The notes under the pieces: model-generated
The model's input: only the letters and a program-made list of their open reading frames with translations
The model's database searches: none
What the model was told of the DNA's origin: nothing
Position numbers and translations under genes: made by a program
Part shown: positions 21,952 to 32,815 of the stretch, in pieces
Position numbering within the stretch: position 1 is the first letter of the stretch
Layout of the letters: each line of letters begins with the position of its first letter
Assembly (NCBI GenBank): GCA_047967505.1
Contig: CM106538.1
Strand: one strand, 5' to 3'
DNA: 64,000 nt
DNA from: Dipteris shenzhenensis
Lineage: Eukaryota; Polypodiophyta; Polypodiopsida; Gleicheniales

Positions 21952-22025
21952 GTGTAAAGTCCAATTTGAGAAATGGACTAAAAAACAGTCCAAAAATTTT
22001 GAATATACTAGTAATATTGTTTTTT

Positions 22026-22520
22026 AACTAGATTTGCCAACTCAAAACAAAAGATTTAATGATTTTGAACTAGATTTGCCAACTCAAAACAAAAGATTTA
22101 ATGATTAAGTACTAAGAACATCAATGCATAACCAAATCTCTTACAAAGGGGGTCTACATAAACATCTTCATAACTTCACAAAAATCTCTTGCAAAGTGGT
22201 CTACATAAACATCTTCATAACTTCTTGTGAATTGAGCAACTATCACCTAAGAACATCAATACATGACCAATAATAGATGACCAATTCTCTTACAAAGTGG
22301 TCTACATAAACATCTTCATAATCACCTAAGAATATCAATAGATGACCAACAATAGATGACCAATTCTCTTGGAAAGGTGGTGTAAATAAACACCTTTATG
22401 TATAAGTGGTGTGCACACACCTTTATGACCATTTCTTTTAGAAAGGTGGTGTACATAAAGCCCTTAGAAAGGTAGTGTAGATAAATCCTTTTATGTGTAA
22501 GTAGTGCACATATACACCAC
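22026..22520 (+). repeat. Left subterminal repeat zone
   Basis: Two copies of a 45-bp unit (ACTAGATTTGCCAACTC..., about 22028 and 22073), three copies of GTGGTCTACATAAACATCTT (about 22147-22320), then GGTGTAAATAAACACC (22379-22394), GGTGTGCACACACC (22408-22421) and related GGTGTA motifs to 22520. The last type matches the right-end hairpins at 36942-37149. Confidence 0.65.
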
Positions 22521-23153
22521 ACTTGGTATTAAAAAACACCGTTAAGTATAAAATGGCCCTCATAAACAATATTTATACATAATAATGAGAGTAAAGAAAT
22601 CAAAAAAGTAGTAAACTTTTTATTAGATATTAGCTTTACATAGAAGTTCAAAACTTGTGATTACAAAGCCGTTAGCCAACATGTTACTCAGTACCAATGT
22701 CCTCAATGCCAGGCCCTTGACTACTAGGGTCCTAACTAATAGGCTGCTCTAAGACTGGAGTCTCAGTAGCAAGGTCCTTACTAGTTTGCTCTTCAGTTCC
22801 AAGCACCTGACTAGTAGGCTGCTCTAGAGTCTCATGACCAAGTTCTTGGTAAGTAGGGACCTGGCTACTAGGTTCCTGACTAGTAGGCTGCTCTGGAGTC
22901 TGTAAGGTCATGGTTGAAGGACCATCTATGCCTCCTGGTAACTCCTCCTGGTCATGCTTTCCTCGTCCATACCTTCTTTGAGTAAGGCTTCCTTGCTTGA
23001 TCCACTTGCCTGTCCTTCACCCAAGATCGATCCACTTGCCTGTCCTTCATCCAAGATCAAGGGTGCCTTCCTCACTTTTAATTTTAAGGGAAGTGCTTCC
23101 ACCTCTTTAGCCTTACCTTTACCTGTGACGTGCTGTACTACTGTAACTTCTTG

Positions 23154-24182
23154 CTACCGTGAACCTTCCCGTATGATGAGTGGAACCTCCTTGACTCTAG
23201 TTGACAATTGATCACCCTTATTCTTTGTGCGGATTTCTTCTTGCCGTAAGTCATCAGATGCAGAGCTTTCATCCTCATCATCACCTGAGCTAGAATCATC
23301 ACCCTCAGACTCACTACCCTCTTGTTTGACATTTTCCTCCTCAAAGAAAGTAGTGCAACTGTAATATGTGTCAAAGAACTCAATTTGATGGGGGGTATCA
23401 ATGACATTTACATTTTTACCTTGGCGTAGCAATTTCTCAGCAGCAAAACCCATTCGATACAATGCTACTTCCAACCCATCATTCAATAAATTCTTTGTCA
23501 TCTCTAGTATCACATCAGGATCCATCGGCTTTCTGTAATCCACCATTGCTGCATCAAGCTTAACCTTATGGTCCTCAAAGTAATGAAGCTCGAGAGTCCT
23601 TAAAGGAGTTTGGATTAGATTACCACCACCCCTCGATAAGAAGCACATCAAGAAAGGCTGCAAGACTTGAATGGCAGTGCCTTCCAAGACAGCAGTCATA
23701 TGATTACGCAGGACTATACCATGGTATACTTTTGAAAGTAAATACCCAAATGAAGATGTCAAACTCGCATATAGGGCATCCCTTTGTGATTTTGTCACGA
23801 ACAGGACCAACGTTGATCTTTTCTTATCTGCCATAGGACCTTCAACAATAAACCGCACAAGTTCAACTATTTGTGACACTGCAAGGTCTTGCAATTCATT
23901 TATGAAAAATACACATGGCTTCTCCCAAGCATGACCGCTCATTGTTATGAAATGCTCCGTATCAATGCCATTGATGTGCTCAAATTTTGTATCATTCTCT
24001 GATAGTAGGATATCATAAGAGAAGCTGAATGAAGAACCATCATCTAAACCACCAATTGCTCTACCTTGGGTACTGGACTGCAAGGCCTTTTTCTTAATGT
24101 CCATATATTCTGTCTCAACAACCTTTGGCATTTTAGCTCTTAGATCCTTTGTTGGTGTGGCATCTGCATCCATTGAAGCCAA
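23154..24182 (-). CDS. Accessory gene, segment 4 (~342 residues)
   Basis: Continues segment 3 in the same frame. Begins ASMDADATPTK and contains a helical middle part (FINELQDLAVSQIVELVRFI). It ends with a strongly acidic Ser/Asp/Glu stretch (about residues 285-325: SEGDDSSSGDDEDESSASDD). Stops at TAG 23154-23156, but the frame stays open afterwards with GEGQASGS repeats. No family recognised. Confidence 0.6.
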   Translation of the reverse strand: MASMDADATPTKDLRAKMPKVVETEYMDIKKKALQSSTQGRAIGGLDDGSSFSFSYDILLSENDTKFEHINGIDTEHFITMSGHAWEKPCVFFINELQDLAVSQIVELVRFIVEGPMADKKRSTLVLFVTKSQRDALYASLTSSFGYLLSKVYHGIVLRNHMTAVLEGTAIQVLQPFLMCFLSRGGGNLIQTPLRTLELHYFEDHKVKLDAAMVDYRKPMDPDVILEMTKNLLNDGLEVALYRMGFAAEKLLRQGKNVNVIDTPHQIEFFDTYYSCTTFFEEENVKQEGSESEGDDSSSGDDEDESSASDDLRQEEIRTKNKGDQLSTRVKEVPLIIREGSR

Positions 24183-25412
24183 TCACTTTCTAGCCCATGT
24201 TTTATCAAGGAGTTGACCTAGGCTAAGTGCTTTCTTCTTATCCACATCAATTGACTTGCCAGCTAACTCATCATCAGATTTCAATAAAAATAATAGTGCC
24301 GAGAGAGCAGCCTCACTTTGAATCATTCGGGTGACCACTTCATCTAAGTTGCTATGCTTGCTCTTCTTTCCAAAGAAGCAGTCACCACTTAGGATCTTCT
24401 TGCATACTTCTTCTGTTATTGCATCTGGAACAAACCTTAAAGCTCTCCACCAAACAATAGACATCGGTTTCTTTATTTCTTTCCTCTGAGTTGCAATGTG
24501 CTCTGGTGCCTCAAAGGATATCTTTCCTATTTCATATGCTTGGCAAACATCCACGATGCTCTGAAACACTGAGTCCTCACGGAAGACAATGTAGGTAACA
24601 TCCCTGTATCTTGCAATGGCGGTGTTCAAATCCTTTGCCTCAACCTTATTACCTGGTATGCCTTGCGTATTGCTTACAACACCTTTCAAGCATCTATAGA
24701 ACCGAGTCCTCTTTGTCATGTACTCCGATGTAGGTCTCCTGCCCTTCACTGTTTGTGGCTTTCCACAGCCCATCCATAACTCCCTTGCCTTTATCAAGAT
24801 CTCAGAAAAAGAAGAGCTTTTTTTCAACCTAAATGGAGCAGAATTCAGCCTCTCTGATTCTAGAATGTACTTCGAGTCATCATTAAATATGCATATATGA
24901 CAAATGACCCATTGAAACTTTTCCATCCACTCAATCTGTGGCAAGTTTCCTTTTCTTCCCTCATCAAGGGCGATCCTGCAAGCCTCACAAAAGTGTTGCC
25001 CATCAATGGGCTCAAACCTGCATCTTTCTAAGAATCTATTCTTTGCCAGCATGTATCTCTTCTCGATGTCACTCCCATATCGGCTTTGATACAAAGCCTC
25101 TCCACGAACAAAGTCACTCCTTCTAAAGTTCTCAAAAGCATTAAGAAAGTCCACGCGCTTTTGAAATGTGACATCAGGCAATGTAGGATCATCTTCTTGA
25201 AGTCTCTTAAACGCCATAGGACGAAGAGTGATATTAGTGGCAACGGGAGTTCTTGTTTTCCTTGTATCTTCATACAATTTGCGTGCAAATATCTTATCGA
25301 GCTTTCTTTGATTTGTGAACAATGAAGCTCGATCAATAAGCATTGTGGCCACGCTGAATTGTGAAAATCCCCAAATGTATCCCTCATACTCTGGAGGATG
25401 TAAGTCCGCCAC
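24183..25412 (-). CDS. Accessory gene, segment 3 (~410 residues), unknown globular domain
   Basis: The longest intact piece. It carries a zinc-ligand-like set (C-R-F... H-F-C-E-A-C-R, about residues 143-157, and C-H-I-C around residues 181-184) that could bind metal. It also has Trp/Arg-rich and Lys-rich segments and no transmembrane or signal sequence. The frame continues upstream to TAA 25449 and downstream into segment 4 through TGA 24183. Not recognised as transposase, helicase or integrase. Balanced composition and length argue that it is real coding sequence. Confidence 0.6.
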   Translation of the reverse strand: MADLHPPEYEGYIWGFSQFSVATMLIDRASLFTNQRKLDKIFARKLYEDTRKTRTPVATNITLRPMAFKRLQEDDPTLPDVTFQKRVDFLNAFENFRRSDFVRGEALYQSRYGSDIEKRYMLAKNRFLERCRFEPIDGQHFCEACRIALDEGRKGNLPQIEWMEKFQWVICHICIFNDDSKYILESERLNSAPFRLKKSSSFSEILIKARELWMGCGKPQTVKGRRPTSEYMTKRTRFYRCLKGVVSNTQGIPGNKVEAKDLNTAIARYRDVTYIVFREDSVFQSIVDVCQAYEIGKISFEAPEHIATQRKEIKKPMSIVWWRALRFVPDAITEEVCKKILSGDCFFGKKSKHSNLDEVVTRMIQSEAALSALLFLLKSDDELAGKSIDVDKKKALSLGQLLDKTWARK

Positions 25413-25448
25413 ACTTATAGAAAAGTCTTCGAAACTTATATCTTCTTC

Positions 25449-25847
25449 TTACTGATCTTTCTCTTCATCGCTATCCAATTTTTCGCCTGGTTTTAAATAG
25501 CCTGCACTTGATCGATCTCCACGTGGAGTAGGAGATATTTTTGCTCTCTTTCTGGGAATAGCTATAGCACTTGAGTCTACTCCACGATCACTCCTTTTTG
25601 TTCCTGTAGTTGCAGCAGTCGATGGCGTAGGTACAGTTGGAGATACTGTAGTTACACTTGTTGGAGTTATCGGAGTTACCGCCACAGATATTGACGGTAC
25701 TTGAGGGTTGTATGTTATAGATGGCATAATTAGTGCTCCTGAAGGTTCAACACCACCACTTGGAAATGCATCCCACATTTTCTTCAATGCTTCTAAGGCA
25801 TTAAGTAATTCTTGGGATCCCTCAATTGAATCTGGTAACGGCTTCAA
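25449..25847 (-). CDS. Accessory gene, segment 2 (132 residues)
   Basis: A linker-like sequence: short charged start, a Pro/Thr/Ser/Val-rich stretch (about residues 40-95), a basic RKRAK motif that could be a nuclear localisation signal, and an acidic SDEEKDQ end. In the same frame as segment 3, separated by TAA 25451-25449. Confidence 0.5.
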   Translation of the reverse strand: MKPLPDSIEGSQELLNALEALKKMWDAFPSGGVEPSGALIMPSITYNPQVPSISVAVTPITPTSVTTVSPTVPTPSTAATTGTKRSDRGVDSSAIAIPRKRAKISPTPRGDRSSAGYLKPGEKLDSDEEKDQ

Positions 25848-26131
25848 GAAGTGCTTCGGAGTAACTCTAACTTGTAAACCACCTCGTCATTCTTTCCTTG
25901 GCACACAATTTCTATCAAATTGTTTTCTTTAATATTGATGTTTGATACCATGCCACCATTTCTTACTGCCTCTGCAGAATATTTCGGGCTTGATATGTTC
26001 TCTGAAGTGATCACCAAAAAATACTTTGATTTCCGCTCCATAAAATACCAAGCATGTTCAAGGTATTTGAAAGACACCTTGGAACCAAAACTGGAAGCCA
26101 TGAAAGCTATAGTTTTCTGAAAAACAATCAA
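25844..26131 (-). CDS. Accessory gene, segment 1 (about 90 residues)
   Basis: Reads KTIAFMASSFGSKVSFKYLE after a probable acceptor site at about 26118, then a Tyr/Phe-rich hydrophobic segment. The real exon probably begins at the acceptor, so an upstream 5' exon is likely but not identified. Ends by frameshift relative to segment 2. No family recognised. Confidence 0.45.
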   Translation of the reverse strand: MIVFQKTIAFMASSFGSKVSFKYLEHAWYFMERKSKYFLVITSENISSPKYSAEAVRNGGMVSNINIKENNLIEIVCQGKNDEVVYKLELLRSTS

Positions 26132-26339
26132 AAATAAAAAATGAGAAATACAATGATTTTCAAACTCAAAATATTAAATAAATTTTTAATTAAATATTCT
26201 TTTAAGTTTTATTTATTTTTAATTTTTAAAATAAAATATATTTTTTAATTATTTTATTTTAATTAGTTAGTTTATTTTTATATTTAAAATTTAATTTAAT
26301 TTTTTGATTTTTTTAAAGTTTTATTTATTTTAACTTTTT

Positions 26340-28860
26340 TAATTTCGACGGGACAGGACGCATGAAAGCGCGGGGAAGGGGGAGGGGACGGGACGGGATG
26401 ACGGCGGGGACGAGGAGGGGTGTGGGACAAGGGAGAGACGGAGGGGGCTCGGGCGGGGAGGGGGAGGCGGAAGGGCATTGTTGCCCCGCAACAGGTGAGT
26501 CGCTCCCCCTTCCCGCCCGCGCTCCCTCCCCTTGCCCCACGCCCCATTTTCCTCCCCACAATCACCCCTTGCCCGTCACCTTGCGATGTCCCCCTCCCCG
26601 CCCCTCGCCCGTCCCCTTGCCCTCCCATGCCCACCTCTTCCCTCCGCCCGCCCCCTTCCCTCCCCACGCACCCCTTTCCCTTCCCCTTGCCCCTCCCCTT
26701 GCCCTCGCCCCGCACCTGTTGCGCACGCAACAGGTGTCCTCTCCCTCGCCCGCCCCCTTGCCCTCCCTGCCTCACGCCCCCCTTCCATCCGCCCACCCCC
26801 TTGCTCTCCCCACGCCCTCCCTTCCCTTCCCCTTGTCCCCTGTTGTGCACGCAACAGGTGAGGGGGTGATGCTCCCTCCTCGCCCCCCTCGCCCCCTCCC
26901 CTTCCCCCTCCCCTTGCCCGCCGCCCGCCCCCTCGCCCTCCTCCCCTTGCCTCTCCTCCCTCGCCCTCGCTCGCTTGCTTGTCCCCCCTCCCCTTCCCTC
27001 TCCCCTCGCCCTCGCCCGCCCGCCCTCCCCTCCTCCCCCCCTCCCCCTTGCCCCTCCCCCCACGCCCTCCGCCCGCCCCCCCTCGCCCCCTCCTCCCGCC
27101 CCCCACGCCCTCCCCTCGCCCCCCCTCCCCCTTGCTCCTCTCCTACGCCCCCCCTTCCCTTGCCCCTCCCCTTCCCTCACCACATGTACACGTGTGGTGA
27201 GGGAAGGGAAGGGGCAAGGGAAGGGGGGGAGCGGGGGGGCGGGGCGGGCGGAGGGAAGAGGAGGGGGGCGAGGGCGAGGGGAGGGGGACCTGTTGCGTGC
27301 GCAACAGGTGGGGGGGGCATCGATGCCCCCCCTCCCCTTCCCGCGCTCCCCCACACCCCCCCTTCCCTCCGCCCCCTAGCCCCCCCTCCCGGCGCGCCCG
27401 CCCCCCCCTTCCCCTCCACCCTCCCCACACCCCCCCAGCCCCCCTCCCGATGCGCGCGCCCCCCCTTCCCCTCCGCCCTCCCCCCGCGTCGACGGAAGGG
27501 GGCGGGCGCGGGGGGGGGGGGCGTGGGGAGGGCGGGGGTTGGGAGGGCGGAGGGGAGGGAAAGGGGGGGCGGAGGGGAGGGCGGGTGGAGGGAAGGGGAG
27601 GGGCGGCGAGGGCGCCCCCCCACCTGTTGCGCACGCAACAGGTGGGGGGGGGCCCTCGCCGCCCCTCCCCTTCCCCCACACCCTCCCCCCCTTCCCTCCG
27701 CCCCCCCTAGCCCCCCCTCCCCTCCGCCCTCCCCACGCCCCCCCTGCCCCCCCTCCCGACGCGCCCGCCCCCCCTCCCCGGGGAGGGGGGCGGTGGGGGG
27801 GGGCGTGGGGACGGCAGGAGGGGAGGGGGGGGTTGGGGGGGCGGAGGGGAGGGAAGGGGAAGGCGGAGGGGAGGGCGGGAGGGATGGGTGGAGGGGAGGG
27901 AAGGGGGGGGGCGGGCGGAGGGAAGCCCCCCCTCCTGTTGCGCACGCAACAGGTGGGGGGGGGGCCGACCCCCCCCCACCTATTGCGTGCGCAACAGGTG
28001 GGGGGGGCGCCCTGGCCCCCCCTCCCCTTCCCCCACACCCCCCCCTTTCCCTCCGCCCCCCCTCCCGGCGCGCCCGCCCCCCCCCTCCGCCCTCGCCACG
28101 CCCCCCGCCCCCCCGCCCCCCCTCCCGGCACGCCCACCCCCCCTCCCCTCCCGCCCTCCCCACGCCCCCCCCGTGCGCCCGCCCCCTTCCGTCGATGACG
28201 GAAGGGGGCGGGCGCGCGGGGGGGGCGTGGGGAGGGCGGGAGGGGAGGGGGGGGTTGGGGGGGCGGAGGGGAGGGAAGGGGGAGGCGGAGGGGAGGGCGG
28301 GAGGGAGGGGCGGAGGGGAGGGAAGGGGGAGGGCGGGAAGGCGGCGGCACAGGGGAGGGCGGGAGGGAGGGAGGGGCGGAGGGGAGGGCGAAGGGAAGGG
28401 GGGGGGGCAAAGGGGTCAACGACAGGGGGCAGGAGCAGGGGGGGGGGCGGTGGGAGGGCGGGAGGGAGGGAGGGGGGGTGCGAAGGGCGGAGGGGAGGGA
28501 AGGGGGGCGGAGGGGGGGCAGGGGCAGGGACGACAGGGAGAGGGAGGTTGGAGGGAGGGGGGCAGAGGGAAGGGAGGAGCGACGACAAGCGGCAGGGGGA
28601 AGGGAAGGAAGGGGACGGAAGGAGGGAAGGAGGAGGGAGCAGGCAAGGGGAGGGGAAGGGGCCTTGGGGAGGGAGGAGAGGAGAAGGGGGAAGGGAAGGG
28701 AGGGGAGAAGCGGGAGGAGAGGGGAAGGGACGGGAAGGGGAGGGGAGAGAGGAAGTTGGAGAAGAGGGAGGGAGGGAGTACCTGAGTGGAGAGGTGGTGG
28801 AGCTCCAGGAGAGAGTTGTGAGAGAGAATAAAAGAGTTGTGAGACAGAATGAGGAGAAGT
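26340..28860. repeat. Extremely GC-rich block with hairpin units
   Basis: A sharp change from AT-rich DNA at about 26340 to 2.5 kb of almost pure C-run/G-run sequence, ending near 28800. Embedded hairpins ACCTGTTGCGCACGCAACAG or close variants lie at 26714-26735, 26839-26858, 27288-27309, 27622-27643, 27933-27954 and 27978-27999. Strand bias alternates: C-rich to 27180, mixed to 28200, G-rich afterwards, so large parts are inverted repeats of each other. Long frames on both strands (such as 26362-28785) are compositional artefacts. Confidence 0.85.
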
Positions 28861-29780
28861 AGAGTTTTATAGGAAATGGATAGCTTTTAGGTCAAGTCAA
28901 CTTTTTTTAGTTTTTAAGGTTTTTTTAGTTCTTTTAGGTTCACTATAAGTAGAATATTCTTCATTCTCTCTTTCATTCAAAGATCATTCGTTTACACTCC
29001 ATGCTTCTCTCCTCTCATCAACCTGTTGCAGGATTCACAAAAATTTTCAAAATGTTGCAAGAGGTGAGTTCATTTCTAACCTATTGCATACACAAGAACT
29101 TCTAAGAATCAAGTTTTTATAAATTTGAATTTTTTTTCAAATCCGATCTTTTTCTCAAAAATTTGTGTGTACGCAACAACTTAAAAAACCATTTTAGCAT
29201 TAAATCTTTTTTTCCATAAATTTTTCTCTTTAACTCAAACTCTCACAACCCCTCCCTACCTATTGCGTACGCAACAACTTCAAAACAAAATTTAACACTC
29301 AAACCCTATCTATTGCATACGCAACAACTTCAAAACAAAATTTAATCATAAATCTCTCAAAAAAACTCATCAACAAAAAAAAAAAATCTATTACAAATTT
29401 CTCTCTCAACCTCAAAGCCACTCAAACCTCCCTACCTATTGCGTATGCAACAACTCCAAAACAAAATTCAATCATAAATCTCTCCAAAAAACTCCTTTAA
29501 AAAAAAATAAAAAATCTATAATACATTTCTCTCTCAACCTCAAAAGCACTCAAACCTCCCTACCTATTGCGTACGCAACAACTTCAAAACAAAATTTTAT
29601 CACAAATCCTCCAAAAAACTCTTCTCACTACACTTTATTACAAATATCTCTATCAACCTCAAAACCACTCAAATGTCCTACCTATTGCGTACGCAACAAC
29701 TTCAAAACAAAATTCAATCATAAATCTTTTCAAAAAACTCTTCTCACTACACTTTATTAATATAAGAAATCCATTTATAA
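28861..29780. repeat. AT-rich ~130-bp tandem repeats with hairpin core
   Basis: Units of CTCAAACCTCCCTACCTATT followed by GCGTACGCAACAACTTCAAA recur with cores at about 29260, 29310, 29432, 29565 and 29680. The core keeps the CCTATTGC / GCAACA arms of the GC-rich block in an AT-rich setting. Confidence 0.8.
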
Positions 29781-31020
29781 TATTTTTACCCCATAATATA
29801 ATAAATTTTTATTAACTAATGTTAAAATATAATTTTGCTAAAAATATATATTATTAATCTATAAATTAATATAAATATTATATAATTATTATATAAATAA
29901 ATATATAAATACATTAATTTAAGAAAAAAATTGAAAGGAGATCTTCTAGCATATGTGCTTTATATAATACTTAGTCTTAAAACAATGAAGAATTAGTGAA
30001 TATATTGCTCTTCTATACATTATTAACTTAAAAACTAATATAAATATAAATTAATTATTATATAAATTTAAATAAATATATAAATAATTAATATTATACA
30101 TTAATAACATTTAAAATTATGTAGATTATATACTAATAACCTTTCAATTTTAAAAAGTAGTCAATAAAAGAATTAAATTAATTTTAAAATTTAGAAAATA
30201 TTAAAATTTACACACTTACTTTTAGCATGTATGCTTTTATTCCATGTGTATAATACTTGTTAGTTAGTCAAAAAATGAAAAATTAGATAATGTATTTGTA
30301 AGGTAGGTATTTAAAACCATAGAATTTAGAAGATTACACTATCATTGCATCCATATCATTTTTTTACTTTAGTAACCATCAGATATCCATGATTCCATGT
30401 GTATAATACTTGTTAGTTAGTCGAAAGAATGCAAAATTAGATAATGTATTTGTAAGGTAGGTATTTAAAACCATAGAATCTAGAAGACTACAGTATCATT
30501 GCATCCATATCATTTTTTTTACTTTAGCAAGCACCAGATATCCATGGTATCCATGATATGGAATACATATTTCTTAGAATGTCCATGATATGGAATATAT
30601 ATTTCTTCGAATATTTCTTATCAAATACTTTTTCATTTCTTCTCATACACCATGCACTTCTTCCTAATCAGTGTGCATACATCACTTCTTCGAATCGGTG
30701 TGCTTTTAGCCTATGTACTTGTTCCTAATCAGTAGGATACTTTGAGTAGGTAGGCTTGTAACTACTTAAAGTAAAGCCTTTGCAAAGGATCGTACCTTTT
30801 GATACACCATGCAGCATGAATGTAAAAAAATATGAATCGGTGTGCTTTTAGCCTATGTGCTTGTCCCTAATCAGTAGGATACTTTGACTAGGTAGACTTA
30901 TACTTATTTAAAGTAAAGCCTTTGCAATGTATCATACCTATAAACAAAACACTTTGGAAAGCATATAACATATAGTCTATATATATCTAAACTAAATACT
31001 TTAGAATGCATATTTTATAT
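29781..31020. other. AT-rich spacer with a 152-bp direct duplication
   Basis: No gene seen. The segment starting TCCATGTGTATAATACTTGT at 30241 recurs at 30393, including the following TTAGATAATGTATTTGTAAG, with few differences. GTGTGCTTTTAGCCTATGT recurs near 30700 and 30840. Confidence 0.6.
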
Positions 31021-31435
31021 AGTCTACATATCTTAAATCTTACACCCTAAATCTTAAATCCTAAAGTTTCCTAAATCTTAGGTTATATAATCTAAGCTCT
31101 TAAACTTATATAATAGTTATAATCCCTAAACCTTAAATCCTAATCCCTATAACTTAAATTCTAAAACCTAATTTTCAATTCTAAACCCTAGATTCTACAC
31201 TCTAAGCTCATGATCTTATATACTAAACCTTAAAACCTAAATCCTAAACCCTAAAATAATAATCATAAACCCTAAAAGCTAAACCCTAAACCCTATATTT
31301 TTAACCCTAAACCCTAAATCCTAAATCCTAAACCCTAAACCCTAAAAATATAATCATAAACACTAAACCCTAAACACTAAATCTTAAATCCTAAGCCCTA
31401 AATCCTTAACCCTAAACCCTAACCCTAAAATACAA
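31021..31435. repeat. Degenerate telomere-like (CCCTAAA)n block
   Basis: Many copies of AACCCTAAA/TAAATCCTAAACCC, densest at 31190-31430, the C-strand form of the plant telomere repeat but too irregular for a functional telomere. Confidence 0.8.
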
Positions 31436-31439
31436 TCAA

Positions 31440-32815
31440 AATTTTATGATTTTTCTCGATTTGTGCAACATGTTAGATATACCCCCAACCTGTTGCTTGA
31501 GCAACAGGTTCGGGGGTATATCCGACCTGTTGCACAAATCGAGAGAGCAACAGGTTGCGGGTATATCCCCCAACCTGTTGCTTGAGCAACAGGTTGGGGG
31601 GTATATCCGACCTGTTGCACAAATCGAGAAAATTCTCGATTTGTGCAACAGGTCGGATATACCCCCCAACCTGTTGCTCAAGCAACAGGTTGGGGGATAT
31701 ACCCGCAACCTGTTGCTCAAGCAACAGGTTGGGGGGTATATCCAACATGTTGCACAAATCAAGAATTTTATTGATTTGTGCAAAATTCTTGATTTGTGCA
31801 ACATGTTGGATATACCCCCCAACCTGTTGCTTGAGTAACAGGTTGCGGGTATATCCCCCAACCTGTTGCTCAAGCAACAGGTTGAGGAGTATATTATACC
31901 CCCAACCTGTTGCTCAAGCAATAGGTTGAGGAGTATATTCAACATGTTGCACAAATCGAGAATTTTCTTGATTTGTGCAATCAAGAACAGGTTGGGGGTA
32001 TATCCCAATCTATTGCACAAATCAAGAAAATTCTCGATTTGTGCAACATGTTGAATATACTCCTCAACCTGTTGCTCAAGAACAGGTTGGGGGTATATAA
32101 AATCTGTTGCACAAATCAAGAAAATTCTCGATTTGTGCAACATGTCGGATATACCCCCCAACCTGTTGCTCAAGCAACAGGTTGTTGCGAGGTATATCCG
32201 ACATGTTGCACAAATCGAGAAAATTCTCGATTTGTGCAACAGGTCGGATATACCCCCCAACCTGTTGCTCAAGCAACAGGTTGGGGGTATATCCAACCTG
32301 TTGCACAAATCAAGAAAATTCTCGATTTGTGCAACATGTTGGAGTTGATTTGTGCAACAGGTTGGATATACCGAGATATATCCAACAACTGGCCTCCAGG
32401 TTGGGGGGTATATGCAACCTGTTGCACAAATCGAGAATTTTCTTGATTTGTGTAACAAATTGGATATACCACCCAACCTGTTGCTTAAGCAACAGGTTGG
32501 GGGATATATCCAACAACAGGCCTCCAACCCGTTGCTTGGGGGATATATCCAATTGTTGAACCTGTTGCTTGGGGGATATATTCAACTACTGCTCAACCTT
32601 GCACAAATCAAGATTTTTTAGTTGTAGGTTGGATATATTTCCTAATTGTATATCAAATTGTTGCACAAACAAGAAAAATTCTTGATTTGTGCAATAAGTT
32701 GGATATATCCCCCAACCTCTTGCTTGATATATCCAACTGGTTGCTCAAGCAACAAGTTGGGGGATATATCCAACCTATTGCACAAATTAAAAAAATTCAT
32801 TAAATTTTGGTTGTA
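31440..32815. repeat. Array of alternating long palindromes
   Basis: Two hairpin types alternate. Type A is AACCTGTTGCTTGAGCAACA with GGTT, nested in CCCC/GGGG and ending in TATATCC arms. Type B has arms CCTGTTGCACAAATCGAGAA and its complement, for example 31604-31650 and 32203-32248. At least eight of each occur, becoming diverged after 32400. Open frames on both strands here are translations of the palindromes. The arms CCTGTTGC/GCAACAGG are shared with 26.7-29.7 kb. Confidence 0.9.

Larger units (their letters stand above)
22690..26131 (-). pseudogene. Accessory gene of the large transposon, unknown family, decayed
   Basis: A minus-strand coding region of about 1100 codons. One frame runs 25847-23154, broken only by TAA 25451-25449, TGA 24185-24183 and TAG 23156-23154, then stays open for about 80 codons to near 22930. 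A frame change leads into a Gln/Pro/Thr/Ser-rich tail with repeated EQPTSQ ending about 22690. At the 5' end another frame (26131-25844) with a good splice acceptor (tttttcag) just inside it joins by a frame change near 25855. I do not recognise the family. The first stop to the third are each one C-to-T change from CAA, CGA and CAG. The gene is divergent from the transposase and ends near the left subterminal repeats, as an accessory transposition protein would. Confidence 0.6.

Noticed and set aside
26362-28862. Very long open frames on both strands in the GC-rich block, up to about 800 codons
   Set aside because: Pure Pro/Arg/Gly/Ser translations of C- and G-runs, open in nearly all six frames; the absence of stops is due to lack of T and A.
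31436-32621. Overlapping open frames in the palindrome array, up to about 360 codons
   Set aside because: Both strands give the same repeated peptide (NLLLEQQVGGYI type) because the DNA is palindromic; no sign of selection on protein.
31440-32815. CRISPR array
   Set aside because: Repeated palindromes without unique spacers of constant length, in a plant nuclear context; units are themselves the spacing.
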